Positions 36,595 through 48,178 of a DNA stretch of 64,000 bases are shown one piece after another; the first letter of the stretch is position 1, and each line of letters starts with the position of its first letter. A model generated the notes under the pieces. It worked only from the letters and a program-made list of their open reading frames with translations. It made no database searches and had not been told where the DNA came from. This DNA comes from Massilia sp. Bi118. Its GTDB lineage: Bacteria > Pseudomonadota > Gammaproteobacteria > Burkholderiales > Burkholderiaceae_D. The position numbers and the translations under genes are program-made. Where the stretch lies: the NCBI RefSeq assembly GCF_918697865.1, contig NZ_CAKKMV010000009.1:186001-250000 (forward strand), read 5' to 3'.

Positions 36595-37559
36595 GGCATG
36601 GATGCTTGCGTGAGTTGACGATGCTTGCGGTAGCGCGCCGGCGAGGGCAGGCCGTGGCTGCGGAAGTGGCGGCGCAGGGATTCGGGTGAGCCGAGGCCCG
36701 CCAGGTCGGCGACCGCCTCGATGGCCAGCCCGGGCCGCGTCTCCAGCAGCTGCGCGGCCAGCATCACGCGCTCGCGCACCAGCCAGTCCAGCGGGCTGGC
36801 GCCGGTGCGGTCCTTGAAGCGGCGCTGGAAGGTGCGCACGCCCATCTTCGCCTGATCCGCCATCGAGGCCAGCGTATGCCCGGCGCGCAGGTTTTCACGC
36901 GCCCAGTCCATGGTGCGGGCGATCGGATCGAGCTGCGACTGCGGCAGCGGACGCGCCACCAATTGCGCCTGGTCGCCGTCGCGATGAGCAGGCAGGACCA
37001 GGCGCTGCGCGACCTTGTTCGCGATGTCGGCGCCGAAGTCGCTGCGCACCAGGTGCAGCAGCATGTCCAGGCCTGCCGCCGAGCCGGCCGAAGTAATGAT
37101 GTTCCCATCCTCGACATACAGCACGTCCTGCTCGATCGCGATGGCGGGGAAGTGCGAGGCCAGCTTGTCGAAGTAGCGCCAGTGCGTGGTGGCCCTGCGG
37201 CCGTCGAGCAGGCCGGCATGCGCCAGCACGAAGGCGCCGGAGCAGATCGAGCACAGGCGCGCGCCGCGGGCGTGGGCGCGCCTGAGTGCATCCAGCAGGG
37301 CGGACGGCGGCGCTTCGTCTGCATCGCGCCAGCCGGGGATGACGATGGTGTCGGCGGTATCCATCGCATCGAGCCCGTGCGGCGCCTGCAGCGCCAGGCC
37401 GCCGGCGGCGCGCAGCGGACCGGCTTCGACGGCGCACACCGCATGGCTGTACCAGGCTACCTGCAGCTCCGGGCGCTCCAGCGCGAACAGCTCGACCGCG
37501 CAGCCGAATTCGAAGGTGCACAGGCGGTCGTAGGCGAGGATGGCGACATGGTGGGGCAT
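36591..37559 (-). CDS. ftrA: FtrA/GlxA family regulator (DJ-1/PfpI domain + AraC HTH)
   Basis: A 322-residue transcription regulator. The N-terminal DJ-1/PfpI-like domain (residues 1-190) has CSICSGAFVLAHAGLLDGRRATTHW with the nucleophile-position cysteine, as in FtrA and GlxA proteins. The C-terminal AraC-type double helix-turn-helix (about 215-315) contains RTFQRRFKDRTGASPLDWL and AGLGSPESLRRHFRSHGLPSPARYR. It is divergent from the rhodanese gene, a frequent neighbour of ftrA, so regulation of that gene is likely. An ATG two codons upstream (37565) is an equal alternative start. Confidence 0.85.
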   Translation of the reverse strand: MPHHVAILAYDRLCTFEFGCAVELFALERPELQVAWYSHAVCAVEAGPLRAAGGLALQAPHGLDAMDTADTIVIPGWRDADEAPPSALLDALRRAHARGARLCSICSGAFVLAHAGLLDGRRATTHWRYFDKLASHFPAIAIEQDVLYVEDGNIITSAGSAAGLDMLLHLVRSDFGADIANKVAQRLVLPAHRDGDQAQLVARPLPQSQLDPIARTMDWARENLRAGHTLASMADQAKMGVRTFQRRFKDRTGASPLDWLVRERVMLAAQLLETRPGLAIEAVADLAGLGSPESLRRHFRSHGLPSPARYRKHRQLTQASMP

Positions 37560-37651
37560 GTCCAAATGTTACCAGCTTCTGTCGCCGCGGCCACTGCCGG
37601 GTTTGACGGCCGGCGGGCACACTGCAAGCTCTTTTCATCAAGGAGATGGCA

Positions 37652-38044
37652 ATGGCTTCGGTAGTAGCAAACGTACCCGCGGCGTGCAGCGACAAGGCAG
37701 CGCTCCACTTCGGCAGCGCCTTCGAATACGAGACCGATTGCGCCGACGTGCACGCGGCGATGCGCAGCGGCCAGCAGGACTTCGTGCTGCTCGACGTGCG
37801 CGGCCCAGGCTTGTACGCGCAAGGCCATGTGCCCGGCGCCCTGAATCTGCCGCAGGGGAAGATCGTCGAGGCGAAGCTGAAGGAATATCCGCCGGAGACG
37901 CTGTTCGTGGTCTACTGCGCCGGGCCGCACTGCAATGGCGCGCACCGTGGCGCATTGCGCCTGGCCAGGCTGAGGCGGCCGGTGAAACTGATGATCGGCG
38001 GGGTGACGGGCTGGCTGGATGAGGGCTACCAGCTCGCGAGATAA
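37652..38044 (+). CDS. Rhodanese-domain protein (sulfurtransferase)
   Basis: A 130-residue single rhodanese domain that transfers sulfane sulfur through a persulfide on an active-site cysteine. The chain shows DFVLLDVRGPGLYAQGHVPGALNLP, the classic rhodanese CH2A region, and the active-site loop VYCAGPHCNGAHR, in which the first Cys is the expected nucleophile. No signal peptide. AAGGAG lies ten bases before ATG 37652; ATG 37646 is only four bases from it and less likely. Probably controlled by the divergent FtrA-type regulator. Confidence 0.88.
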   Translation: MASVVANVPAACSDKAALHFGSAFEYETDCADVHAAMRSGQQDFVLLDVRGPGLYAQGHVPGALNLPQGKIVEAKLKEYPPETLFVVYCAGPHCNGAHRGALRLARLRRPVKLMIGGVTGWLDEGYQLAR

Positions 38045-38046
38045 CT

Positions 38047-38133
38047 CGTCGTCCCCGCGCAGGCGGGGACCCAAGTTCTGCATGCATTGCGATATCGCTT
38101 GCAACTTGGGTCCCCGCCTGCGCGGGGACGACG
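38047..38133. repeat. REPIN: two inverted REP palindromes
   Basis: Two 31-bp arms (38047-38077 and 38103-38133) are exact reverse complements, each with the internal palindrome GTCCCCGC..GCGGGGAC. A 25-nt spacer separates them. Located between the rhodanese and uvrA 3' ends. Same family as 51260-51290 and 59493-59593. Confidence 0.85.
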
Positions 38134-38140
38134 GGGAAGT

Positions 38141-40990
<2,850 letters not shown>

Positions 40991-41435
40991 CAGGTTTTTG
41001 CTGGCTTTCGAAGTTTGTGGGCCGAACGAGGAGAACTCACTAGTTTACCTGTTTTTATTCACAGTGGTATACAAGCCGTGAATTAACTGTGGCTGCGTTA
41101 TCTGGCTGACATGCAGGCCGTTACGACGCCAAGTTCCGTATGTGGTCGAGGGCCGGGGGAATTCAATGGCAGACTCACCAGAAAGCGAAAATTTTTTGGC
41201 GCGATGCGGATTTGCTACGCCATGTTAGCTCGACAAATATTGATGAAAATCTCTTCCAAATCAGGCACTTCGCCCCCATCTTCGCTGTCTGAGAGGGTGC
41301 TGTAGCACGGTGTCCGCTGCCCTTCGAAAGTTGTGGAAAAAGATGCAGTCCGACAGCATAATAGCGGACGATTTCAACCAGTTCCCTGGCGCTTAGACAT
41401 TACGCAGAGTCAGGGATATACCAAGGAGTTTTACC
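40991..41435. promoter_or_regulatory. uvrA-ssb divergent intergenic region
   Basis: 445 bp containing the uvrA SOS box (41049-41064) and the ssb ribosome-binding site (AAGGAG, 41424-41429). A short open frame at 41111-41305 has no coding character and is not annotated. A -10-like CATAAT at 41357-41362 may serve ssb, but its -35 is unclear. Confidence 0.5.
41049..41064 (-). promoter_or_regulatory. LexA (SOS) box upstream of uvrA
   Basis: CTGTTTTTATTCACAG fits CTGT-N8-ACAG. It lies 59 bases upstream of the uvrA ATG and about 370 bases from ssb, so uvrA is the probable target. Confidence 0.75.
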
Positions 41436-41951
41436 ATGGCATCAGTTAACAAGGTCATCATCGTCGGCAACCTCGGCCGCGATCCGGAAATTCGCTACAT
41501 GCCCAGCGGCGACGCAATCGCCAACATCGCGGTGGCAACCTCGTACAAATCCAAGGACCGCAACAGCGGCGAGCAGAAAGAGCTGACCGAGTGGCACCGC
41601 ATTTCCTTCTTCGGCCGCCTGGCCGAAATCGTCGGCCAGTACCTGAAGAAGGGCTCGTCGGTCTACGTCGAAGGCCGCCTGCAGACCCGCAAGTACACCG
41701 ATAAGGACGGCATCGAGCGTTACGCCACCGACATCATCGCCGAGAACATGCAGATGCTGGGCGGCCGCCAGGGTATGGGTGGCGACGCCGGCGGTTATAG
41801 CGGTGGCGACAGCTATGGCGGTGGTGGCGACAGCTACGACGCGCCGCCGAGCCGTCCGGCCCCGCGCCAGGCCCCGCCGGCACCGGCCGCCCGTCCGCAG
41901 CCGAAACCGGCGCCGAACTTCTCGGATATGGATGACGACATTCCGTTCTGA
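41436..41951 (+). CDS. ssb: Single-stranded DNA-binding protein
   Basis: A 171-residue SSB that coats single-stranded DNA in replication and repair. The OB fold covers residues 1-110 ([49 protein letters not shown]). A flexible Gly/Ser/Tyr-rich then Pro/Ala-rich linker follows, and the tail ends DMDDDIPF, the peptide that binds partner proteins. Preceded by AAGGAG. Length normal for betaproteobacteria. Terminator follows. Confidence 0.98.
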   Translation: MASVNKVIIVGNLGRDPEIRYMPSGDAIANIAVATSYKSKDRNSGEQKELTEWHRISFFGRLAEIVGQYLKKGSSVYVEGRLQTRKYTDKDGIERYATDIIAENMQMLGGRQGMGGDAGGYSGGDSYGGGGDSYDAPPSRPAPRQAPPAPAARPQPKPAPNFSDMDDDIPF

Positions 41952-41975
41952 GATTTCGGTAGTACCAGGTAAACG

Positions 41976-42010
41976 AAAGCCCGCCGGCAGCAAAGCCGGC
42001 GGGCTTTTTC
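41976..42010. terminator. Terminator between ssb and the DUF1428 gene
   Basis: Thirteen-bp stem (AAAGCCCGCCGGC at 41976-41988 with its complement at 41995-42007), six-base loop and T-run on the ssb side. The A-run on the other side lets it serve the convergent gene too. Confidence 0.88.
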
Positions 42011-42011
42011 T

Positions 42012-42371
42012 TTACAGATCCACCAGCATCTCGAAGCCGCCGTAGATCATGCGCTTGCCGTCGAAAGGCATGTTTTCAGGCTTCATGTACTCGTCCATGC
42101 GCGGATCCTTCATCACCTTGTCGTTGACCTCGTCGCGCTTGGCCCGCGATTCGTAAACGATCCACGAGAACACCACCACTTCGCCTTCTTCCAGCATCAC
42201 GCTCTGCGGAAACGAGGTCAGCTTGCCGGGTTTGACGTCGTCGCCGACGCATTCGCGAAATTCCTGGGCGCCGAACTCGCGCCAGATCGCGCCGCACTTT
42301 CTCGACATCTCCTGATACGCCTCGAGCTTGGCGCGTTGAACCGGAACCACAAAACCATCGACATAGGCCAT
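42012..42371 (-). CDS. DUF1428 family protein
   Basis: A 119-residue cytosolic protein with a ferredoxin-like dimeric alpha+beta-barrel fold expected for DUF1428. Recognised by MAYVDGFVVPVQRAKLEAY, ECVGDDVKPGKLTSFP, VVFSWIVYESRAKRDEVN and MPFDGKRMIYGGFE. Function unknown. AGGAGATCAG precedes ATG 42369-42371, so the 13-codon upstream extension of the frame is rejected. Length is typical. Confidence 0.88.
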   Translation of the reverse strand: MAYVDGFVVPVQRAKLEAYQEMSRKCGAIWREFGAQEFRECVGDDVKPGKLTSFPQSVMLEEGEVVVFSWIVYESRAKRDEVNDKVMKDPRMDEYMKPENMPFDGKRMIYGGFEMLVDL

Positions 42372-42437
42372 GACTGATCTCCTGTGATTGAGTGTCGCTG
42401 TAGACCTCAAGCACAGTAGAAAAATCCGCAGTCAAGG

Positions 42438-42950
42438 TCAAGGCTTGTTGCCGGTCGCCCTGTGCGCCTGGTTGTTGCCACCCTCCAGCGTGTTACTGCA
42501 TTGCAGGAGGTTGCCGGAGGCGGTCTGGATCGTGAAGGCGGCAATGTCGACGCCCGCACCGGGCTCGCCGCGGTCGAGGAGGTTGAACCAGATCTCGGCG
42601 GGCTGGCCGTTCAGCGTGCCGGTGCCGGTGCCATAGTAAGTGTTGAAAGGCGCGTTCGGCGTGCTGGCATCGGGACCGGTGCAAAAGCCGCGGGTGAGAT
42701 TGGTCAGGTGAAAGTGATCGCCGGTGTTAAAGTTCACTTCCAGGTTGTTGGGGCCGGAAATCGGCTGGCCTTCGCGCGCGCAGTGCAGCTCGTAGCCGAA
42801 GGTGTAGCGGTAGGCCGGCCCGGTACAGATGATGGAACCGCCGCCGGTCATGCGACCGGCGTCGCCATAGGTACAGCAGGGGGCGGCCGCGACGGCCGAG
42901 ATGGCGGCGCAGGACAGGAACAGGGCTGTCAGGATATGCGTGTGCTTCAT
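42438..42950 (-). CDS. Secreted protein, probable post-COAP-1-like domain
   Basis: A 170-residue exported protein. A signal peptide (ILTALFLSCAAISAVAAA) is cut near residue 22, giving a mature part with TGGGSIICTG, YTFGYELHCARE, NNLEVNFNTGDHFHLTNL and AEIWFNLLDRGEPGAG. This pattern is what I associate with the post-COAP-1 domain family; the match is from memory. Paired cysteines suggest disulfides. TGGAGATC before ATG 42950 fixes the start. Role unknown. Confidence 0.7.
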   Translation of the reverse strand: MKHTHILTALFLSCAAISAVAAAPCCTYGDAGRMTGGGSIICTGPAYRYTFGYELHCAREGQPISGPNNLEVNFNTGDHFHLTNLTRGFCTGPDASTPNAPFNTYYGTGTGTLNGQPAEIWFNLLDRGEPGAGVDIAAFTIQTASGNLLQCSNTLEGGNNQAHRATGNKP

Positions 42951-43579
42951 GAGAATGATCTCCAATAGGCAGGACAAGCTTGGGCAAGATCGCTGCCGCA
43001 AGGCAACGAGGAATGACGTTTTTACATGTTATAAAAAAACATCATAGGCAGCTGTCTGGCTTGCCAGATGGCGAAGCGACAAGATCTCGGTAGGCGTTGA
43101 GAGAAGTCAGTCGGTATGCATTTGCAACGCTAATAAACATTCCGCGTTGCATTCAGTTACAAAATGCCGACGTTTCACCTACCGGTCGAAAGCGCCGATA
43201 TCGAACCAGTTTGGTTTGGCTTTTCGACGCTTGGGTTGGCTGTTCAATTTTTGATTTCCAGTCAAAAATGTGATCCAAACAGCATGTCTTTGACGTGATA
43301 TTGGTTTTGCGTATGGCTGTTATCACGCGTCTTTTTCACGTATTCGGTCGCTAAATACACCTTATTTCTCAGTTCAAGAAGAAATTTTTCTTATCAATTC
43401 CTTCATTCTGTCTATATCGCGCAACGCTTAGCCCGGCGCTTACAAACTGAAAGAAATTTTTTTCCGGACGGCAAAGCAAAACTACGGCGATACGCGTAGA
43501 ATTCGATTCCATCAGTTTCCGCACGCCAACTACTTATGGTTGGCGTTTTGCTTTGAACCCCAAGAACACAACACTGCAA
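42951..43579. other. Long AT-rich intergenic region
   Basis: About 630 bp with no supportable gene and lower GC than either side. It must contain the promoters of the divergent secreted-protein and MFS genes. Visible structure: GCAACG (43126-43131) against CGTTGC (43145-43150), and the hairpin at 43523-43550. I saw no tRNA, riboswitch or insertion-sequence remnant. Confidence 0.4.
43523..43550 (+). promoter_or_regulatory. Terminator-like hairpin in the MFS gene leader
   Basis: CGCCAAC (43524-43530) pairs with GTTGGCG (43539-43545) and is followed by TTTTG, then CTTTG. It ends 30 bases before the MFS start ATG, so it could act as an attenuator or mark the end of a short upstream transcript. 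Confidence 0.45.
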
Positions 43580-44755
43580 ATGCCAACTCCTTCTCGCACC
43601 AACAGCACTGCCCGCACCATTGCACGCACCCTGTCGTTCGCACAGGCACAGCAATATGCACTGCCTATCCTGTTCACCGTGTTCGGCGTGATCATGGGTT
43701 CGTGGGCCGGCCGTATTCCGGCGATGGCCGCGCGCGTGCACGTGTCGCACTCGGCGCTGTCGATGGTGCTGCTGATGGGCGGCCTGGGTGCCGTCCTGTC
43801 CTACCCGATCTCCTCGCGCATGATGGCCTCGCTGGGCGCGCGCAAGACCCTGCTGTTTTCGGGCATGGCCCTGCTGTGCGTGCTGATCGCCATCGGCGCG
43901 GCCCCGACCGTGCCGCTGCTGATGATGGCTGTGCTGAGCCTGGGCATCACTGCCAGCACCTTCGACGTCGCCATCAACTCGGCCGCGACCGCCCGTGAAA
44001 AGGCGACCGGCAAGTCGGAACTGTCGAAACTGCACGGCCTCGGTTGCGCCGGCGGCCTGGTGGGGGCGACCCTGGGCAGCCTGATGGCCAGCCTGCACAT
44101 CATGCCGGTCACCCATTTCCTGATGCTGGCCGGTCCGCTGGCCTTCGTCCTGTACTACGCCTACACCATGCTGGACGCCGACGACGCCCCGGCAGCCGTC
44201 GAAAAGAAGAAGTTCTCGCTGCCGCGCGGCCAGCTGCTGGTGCTGGGCACCCTGGGCTTTCTGGGCTCGATGGCCGAAGGCAGCATCGCCGACTGGAGCG
44301 GCGTGTTCCTGAAAGAGCACTTCGGCGCGTCGGACGGCCTGGCGCCGCTGGCCCTGTCCTGTTTCTCGGTCATGATGCTGCTGTCGCGCCTGGTCGGCGA
44401 CAAGCTGAAGGCACGCTACGGCGCGCGTCCCCTGGTCACCAGCGGCTCGATGCTGGGCGCCGCCGGCCTGTTCTTCGCCGTGCTGTCGCCGGACGCCTAC
44501 TTCGCCCTGTTCGGCTTCGCTGTCGCCGGCCTCGGCCTGTCGCTGGTGTTCCCCTTCGTGTTCAGCGCCGCCGGCGGCCAGGGCCCGGCAGCACTGGCCG
44601 GCGTGGCCAGCATGGCCTACAGCGGCAGCCTGATGGGCCCGCCGGTAATCGGCGCCATCGCCCAGGGCTGCGGCATGCAGATCGCCATCGCCTACGTCGG
44701 CGGCCTGGCAGCGCTGATCGCCTTCGTGGCAAGCCGCGCACGCATGCTGAAGTAA
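43580..44755 (+). CDS. Major facilitator superfamily transporter (YbjJ-like)
   Basis: A 391-residue inner-membrane secondary carrier with twelve predicted helices. The MFS motif A-like loop is ISSRMMASLGARKTLL, and FGVIMGSWAGRIPAMAARVHVSHSALS at the N-terminus resembles YbjJ-type transporters of unknown substrate. Start set at ATG 43580; an in-frame TTG at 43553 would add nine residues, and neither has a clear ribosome-binding site. No partner gene. The convergent AraC regulator is not obviously related. Confidence 0.85.
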   Translation: MPTPSRTNSTARTIARTLSFAQAQQYALPILFTVFGVIMGSWAGRIPAMAARVHVSHSALSMVLLMGGLGAVLSYPISSRMMASLGARKTLLFSGMALLCVLIAIGAAPTVPLLMMAVLSLGITASTFDVAINSAATAREKATGKSELSKLHGLGCAGGLVGATLGSLMASLHIMPVTHFLMLAGPLAFVLYYAYTMLDADDAPAAVEKKKFSLPRGQLLVLGTLGFLGSMAEGSIADWSGVFLKEHFGASDGLAPLALSCFSVMMLLSRLVGDKLKARYGARPLVTSGSMLGAAGLFFAVLSPDAYFALFGFAVAGLGLSLVFPFVFSAAGGQGPAALAGVASMAYSGSLMGPPVIGAIAQGCGMQIAIAYVGGLAALIAFVASRARMLK

Positions 44756-44772
44756 TTCCCGGTTTGCCTTTG

Positions 44773-45651
44773 TCAGGGCGGTTGCCGCGAGGCGCCGCCC
44801 TTTTTTTCGTCCCGTATCCACAGGCTGGGCGATATCCCGAGGTGTTCGGTAAAGGCGCGCGTGAACGCCGCCGCGCTGGTATAGCCGACCTGGCCGCTGA
44901 CAGCCTTGACCGACAAGCCTTTGCGCAACAGTTTACAAGCCAGTGCGACGCGCCAGTGCGCCAGGTACTCGACCGGCGGTATCCCCATCACGCGCCTGAA
45001 ATGTTCGCTGAAACTGGCGCGCGACATGCCGGCCAGCGCGGCGAGCGATGGCAATTGCCAGGATTCCTGAGGCCGTGCATGCATGGCCGCCAGCACTGCC
45101 GCCAGTTTCGGATCCGCCAGGCCGGCCAGCAAGCCGCTGTTCAGGCGCCCGGCCTCGAATTCATGGCGGAGCACCTGTGTCATCAGAACGTCGCACAGGC
45201 GGTCCAGGATCAACTGGTGGCCTTGTCCCGACTGGGCCGCTTCGGTAAACAGCAGTTCCAGCGTATGCCGCATCGGCTGCATGTCGCTGAGCGGAATCCG
45301 GATGCAGTCCGGCAGTGCCCCCGCCAGCGGATTGGCACCACCTTTGTCGAAGGTGATCGTGGCGCACAGCAGGCTGGCCCTTGCCCCGGGAGGCACTTCC
45401 AGCATGTGCCGCATGCCCCTCGGATAAAAAACCATGCTCGGCTCATCGATACGGATGGCCTCTTGTTCGTCGTGAACGAACACCACGGGCCCTTTGCGGA
45501 CCAGATGCAAATGGCCAGTCTGCCTGTCTTCCACGAATTCGTTCGTTTCGCAAAAGTCGCCGTTGAAGAACACGCGTGCATTGAACGTATATCGGCCTAG
45601 CAAGCTTGAAAGTTTGTCCACGAAATAGGCCATCCATCGACAAATCGTCAT
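44773..45651 (-). CDS. AraC family transcriptional regulator (cupin_6 + HTH)
   Basis: A regulator of about 292 residues. The N-terminal AraC-binding cupin domain includes FNGDFCETNEFVE, HLHLVRKGPVVFVHDE and MVFYPRGMRHML. The C-terminal helix-turn-helix pair includes LAALAGMSRASFSEHFRRVMGIPPVEYL and VGYTSAAAFTRAFTEHLGISPSLW in separate blocks. The cupin_6 subgroup often controls oxidoreductase or efflux genes. The start is uncertain: ATG 45651 or the internal ATG 45633 both fit, with no strong ribosome-binding site. Divergent from the chemoreceptor gene. Confidence 0.82.
   Translation of the reverse strand: MTICRWMAYFVDKLSSLLGRYTFNARVFFNGDFCETNEFVEDRQTGHLHLVRKGPVVFVHDEQEAIRIDEPSMVFYPRGMRHMLEVPPGARASLLCATITFDKGGANPLAGALPDCIRIPLSDMQPMRHTLELLFTEAAQSGQGHQLILDRLCDVLMTQVLRHEFEAGRLNSGLLAGLADPKLAAVLAAMHARPQESWQLPSLAALAGMSRASFSEHFRRVMGIPPVEYLAHWRVALACKLLRKGLSVKAVSGQVGYTSAAAFTRAFTEHLGISPSLWIRDEKKGGASRQPP
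44775..44807 (+). terminator. Terminator of the MFS gene
   Basis: AGGGCGG (44775-44781) pairs with CCGCCCT (44795-44801), followed by a run of T residues. The stem overlaps the last bases of the convergent AraC gene. Confidence 0.82.
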
Positions 45652-45816
45652 CAAATCTGGACGATCTGCATTGTTTCCACAAGGAAAAACTGCGCAATTT
45701 GGTAGAGAATACCGCCTCTCAGCCGTATTGATGCCTTGGGAATCATACCTGCTGCGCATGAGCGACGTCGCCCGCTCTTCCTATCTTCGCGACGCATTAT
45801 TCGGAACAAGCAAGCA

Positions 45817-47463
45817 ATGAGACATCTTAGTATCAGACACGTCATCACGTCCGCTGTCGCCCTGCTCATCGTCATGATGCTCGCAGTCGGCGGACTGGGT
45901 TATTATTCAACGCAGCAAGCCGTTGCCGTACTTGAAGAAAGTGTCCTGCACGACGCACGCCAGTTGGACATGATCACCAAGCTCATGCTGCGTATGGAAA
46001 CCAACCGTAGCCAGCTGCTGCAGGCGCTCCAGCATAATCCGACCACCGACTACGCAAAGATGCACGACCATCCGCTGTCCGTGCATTTCAAGGCGATCGT
46101 CGAAAACACCCAGGCGCTCGAACAGGCCCGCGACAACTTCAACGCCTCGCTGCATACCGCTGAAGTGAAAGAACTGGTGCGTCAGTGGTACGAACAAAGC
46201 AGCGACCTCGCGATCAAGCAGGTGAGCGCCGCCGCCAGGGCCATCGAAGCCGAGCAGTGGGACGAGGCCGAGCGGATCCTGATCAAGGAAGTCAACCCGA
46301 CCTACAAGAAAGCCCAGCCTGCCTACGATGCGCTGCAGGGCTTCCTGAACAAGCGCAGCGTCGCCAATACCGAACTGGCCCATGCGGAAGCGCGGTCGCG
46401 CGCCATCATGATGGCTTGCGCCATGCTGGCCGGTTGCCTTGCCGGCATCGCCGCCGCCGTGTTCCTCCGCCGCAGCATCGGCAGGCCGCTGCAGGAAGCT
46501 GTCGCCATTGCCCGCCGGGTGGCCCAGGGCGACCTGAGCACCGAGATCCGCTCGACCTCGGAGAATGAATTCGGCCAGCTGCTGAGGGCGCTGCGCGACA
46601 TGAACCTGGGCCTGGCGAAGATCGTCGGCGAAGTACGCGCCGGCACCGATACCATTGCCGAGGCCTCGACCCAGATCACGGCCGGCAACATGGACCTGTC
46701 CTCCCGTACCGAGCAGCAGGCCAGCACGCTCGAGGAAACCGCGGCGTCGGTCGAAGAGCTGAGCTCCACCGTCAAGCAGAACGCGGAGAATGCGCAGCAA
46801 GCCAACGTGCTGGCAGCGACCGCCTCGGAAGTGGCGGTCAAGGGCGGCAGGGCGGTCGCCGAAGTGGTCCAGACCATGGGCGCGATCGACGCCTCGGCGC
46901 GCAAGATCGTCGACATTATTGCCGTGATCGACGGTATCGCCTTCCAGACCAATATCCTTGCCTTGAACGCGGCCGTGGAAGCGGCGCGCGCCGGCGAGCA
47001 GGGCCGCGGCTTTGCCGTGGTGGCCGGCGAAGTCCGTTCGCTGGCACAGCGCTCGGCGGCGGCGGCCAAGGAGATCAAGGAACTGATCACCGACTCGGTC
47101 CAGAAGGTCGACAGCGGCAGCCAGCTGGTCGACCAGGCCGGCGCTACCATGCACGAGGTGGTAGACAGCATCCGCCGCGTCGCCGGCATCATGAGCGAGA
47201 TCACGGCGGCCAGCCAGGAGCAGAAACTCGGTATCGAGCAGATCCATGACGCGATCAGCCAGATGGACCAGGTGACGCAGCACAACGCGGCCATGGTGGA
47301 GGAGGCGGCCGGGGCCGCCCAGTCGCTGCAGGACCGCGCCACCGGTCTGGCTGAACTGGTCAGCGTGTTCCGCCTGGGCAGCGACAAGGCGCTCCGGCAA
47401 GCCGCCAGACCAGCTGCCGGCTCCATGGCGCCACGACTGACAGGAGAGTGGAAGTCGGCCTGA
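45817..47463 (+). CDS. Methyl-accepting chemotaxis protein (Tar/Tsr-like)
   Basis: A 548-residue chemoreceptor that signals to CheA/CheW. The chain has a first membrane helix (about 12-32), a periplasmic four-helix-bundle ligand domain (about 35-190), a second helix (about 195-220), HAMP (about 215-270) and the cytoplasmic signalling hairpin with the tip [34 protein letters not shown] read in blocks. Glu/Gln-rich methylation helices flank the tip. The C-terminus ends EWKSA without the NWETF-type CheR-binding pentapeptide. ATG 45817 is chosen over upstream in-frame starts because it gives the usual short cytoplasmic lead. Ligand unknown. Confidence 0.94.
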   Translation: MRHLSIRHVITSAVALLIVMMLAVGGLGYYSTQQAVAVLEESVLHDARQLDMITKLMLRMETNRSQLLQALQHNPTTDYAKMHDHPLSVHFKAIVENTQALEQARDNFNASLHTAEVKELVRQWYEQSSDLAIKQVSAAARAIEAEQWDEAERILIKEVNPTYKKAQPAYDALQGFLNKRSVANTELAHAEARSRAIMMACAMLAGCLAGIAAAVFLRRSIGRPLQEAVAIARRVAQGDLSTEIRSTSENEFGQLLRALRDMNLGLAKIVGEVRAGTDTIAEASTQITAGNMDLSSRTEQQASTLEETAASVEELSSTVKQNAENAQQANVLAATASEVAVKGGRAVAEVVQTMGAIDASARKIVDIIAVIDGIAFQTNILALNAAVEAARAGEQGRGFAVVAGEVRSLAQRSAAAAKEIKELITDSVQKVDSGSQLVDQAGATMHEVVDSIRRVAGIMSEITAASQEQKLGIEQIHDAISQMDQVTQHNAAMVEEAAGAAQSLQDRATGLAELVSVFRLGSDKALRQAARPAAGSMAPRLTGEWKSA

Positions 47464-47581
47464 GCCGGCTTTGCCCTCACGGCGCAGTTTGCGCCGCCCC
47501 AAATCCCTGCGCCGCGGCACGAACCTCGGCCGTCCTGAAAACTCCAAACGCTGTCTCTACCTTTACAGCGCTGGAGTTTTC

Positions 47582-48178
47582 ATGCACAGCAAAATCGACG
47601 CGGCGGCGGTCGTGGCCTTCCACGACCGGGCAGTGCGCAATCCGGACTGGCCGATCTTTGACGAACCACAGTCCGGCGCCTGGACCTGGATCGCCGCCAA
47701 CCATCGCTACAACGGGCTGCTGTGGCGCGAGGAAGACCGCGCGCGCCGGCTCGACGTGCCGCCGACGGAGATCGCGGCCAGCAAGCGCCTGATCGACCGC
47801 TACAACCAGAAGCGCAACGACGCCGTCGAAGCCCTCGACGAGCGCCTGCTGGGCGAACTCGGCCGCGTGAGCCCCGAACCCGGCGCGCGCCTGTCGAGCG
47901 AAACCGCAGGCGCGATGATCGACCGCCTGTCGATCCTGGCACTGAAGATCCACCACATGCGCGTCCAGGCCCAGCGCCACGAAGCGGGCGCCGACCACAT
48001 GCACGCCTGCGCCTGCAAGCTCGAGCGCCTCGTGGCCCAGCGGCAGGACCTGACGTCCTGCCTCGACAATCTGCTGCTCGAAGCACGGGCGGGGCGCGCC
48101 TTCTTCAAGGTCTACCGCCAGTTCAAGATGTACAACGATCCGAGCCTGAATCCCTACCTGTACGGGCAGGCACCATGA
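47582..48178 (+). CDS. DUF4254 family protein
   Basis: A 198-residue helical, soluble protein of the DUF4254 family, recognised by FHDRAVRNPDWP, AANHRYNGLLWREEDRARR, IDRYNQKRNDAVEALDERLL and TAGAMIDRLSILALKIHHM. Family members sit in lipopolysaccharide or glycan gene clusters next to glycosyltransferases; their function is not known. It overlaps the next gene by four bases (ATGA, 48175-48178). GGAG lies upstream of ATG 47582. Confidence 0.85.
   Translation: MHSKIDAAAVVAFHDRAVRNPDWPIFDEPQSGAWTWIAANHRYNGLLWREEDRARRLDVPPTEIAASKRLIDRYNQKRNDAVEALDERLLGELGRVSPEPGARLSSETAGAMIDRLSILALKIHHMRVQAQRHEAGADHMHACACKLERLVAQRQDLTSCLDNLLLEARAGRAFFKVYRQFKMYNDPSLNPYLYGQAP

Noticed and set aside
38047-38133. CRISPR-like repeats
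   Set aside because: Only two inverted arms with one spacer; a REPIN, not an array. No cas genes were seen.
41111-41305. Short open frame in the uvrA-ssb spacer
   Set aside because: No ribosome-binding site, no family resemblance and it lies in a promoter region.
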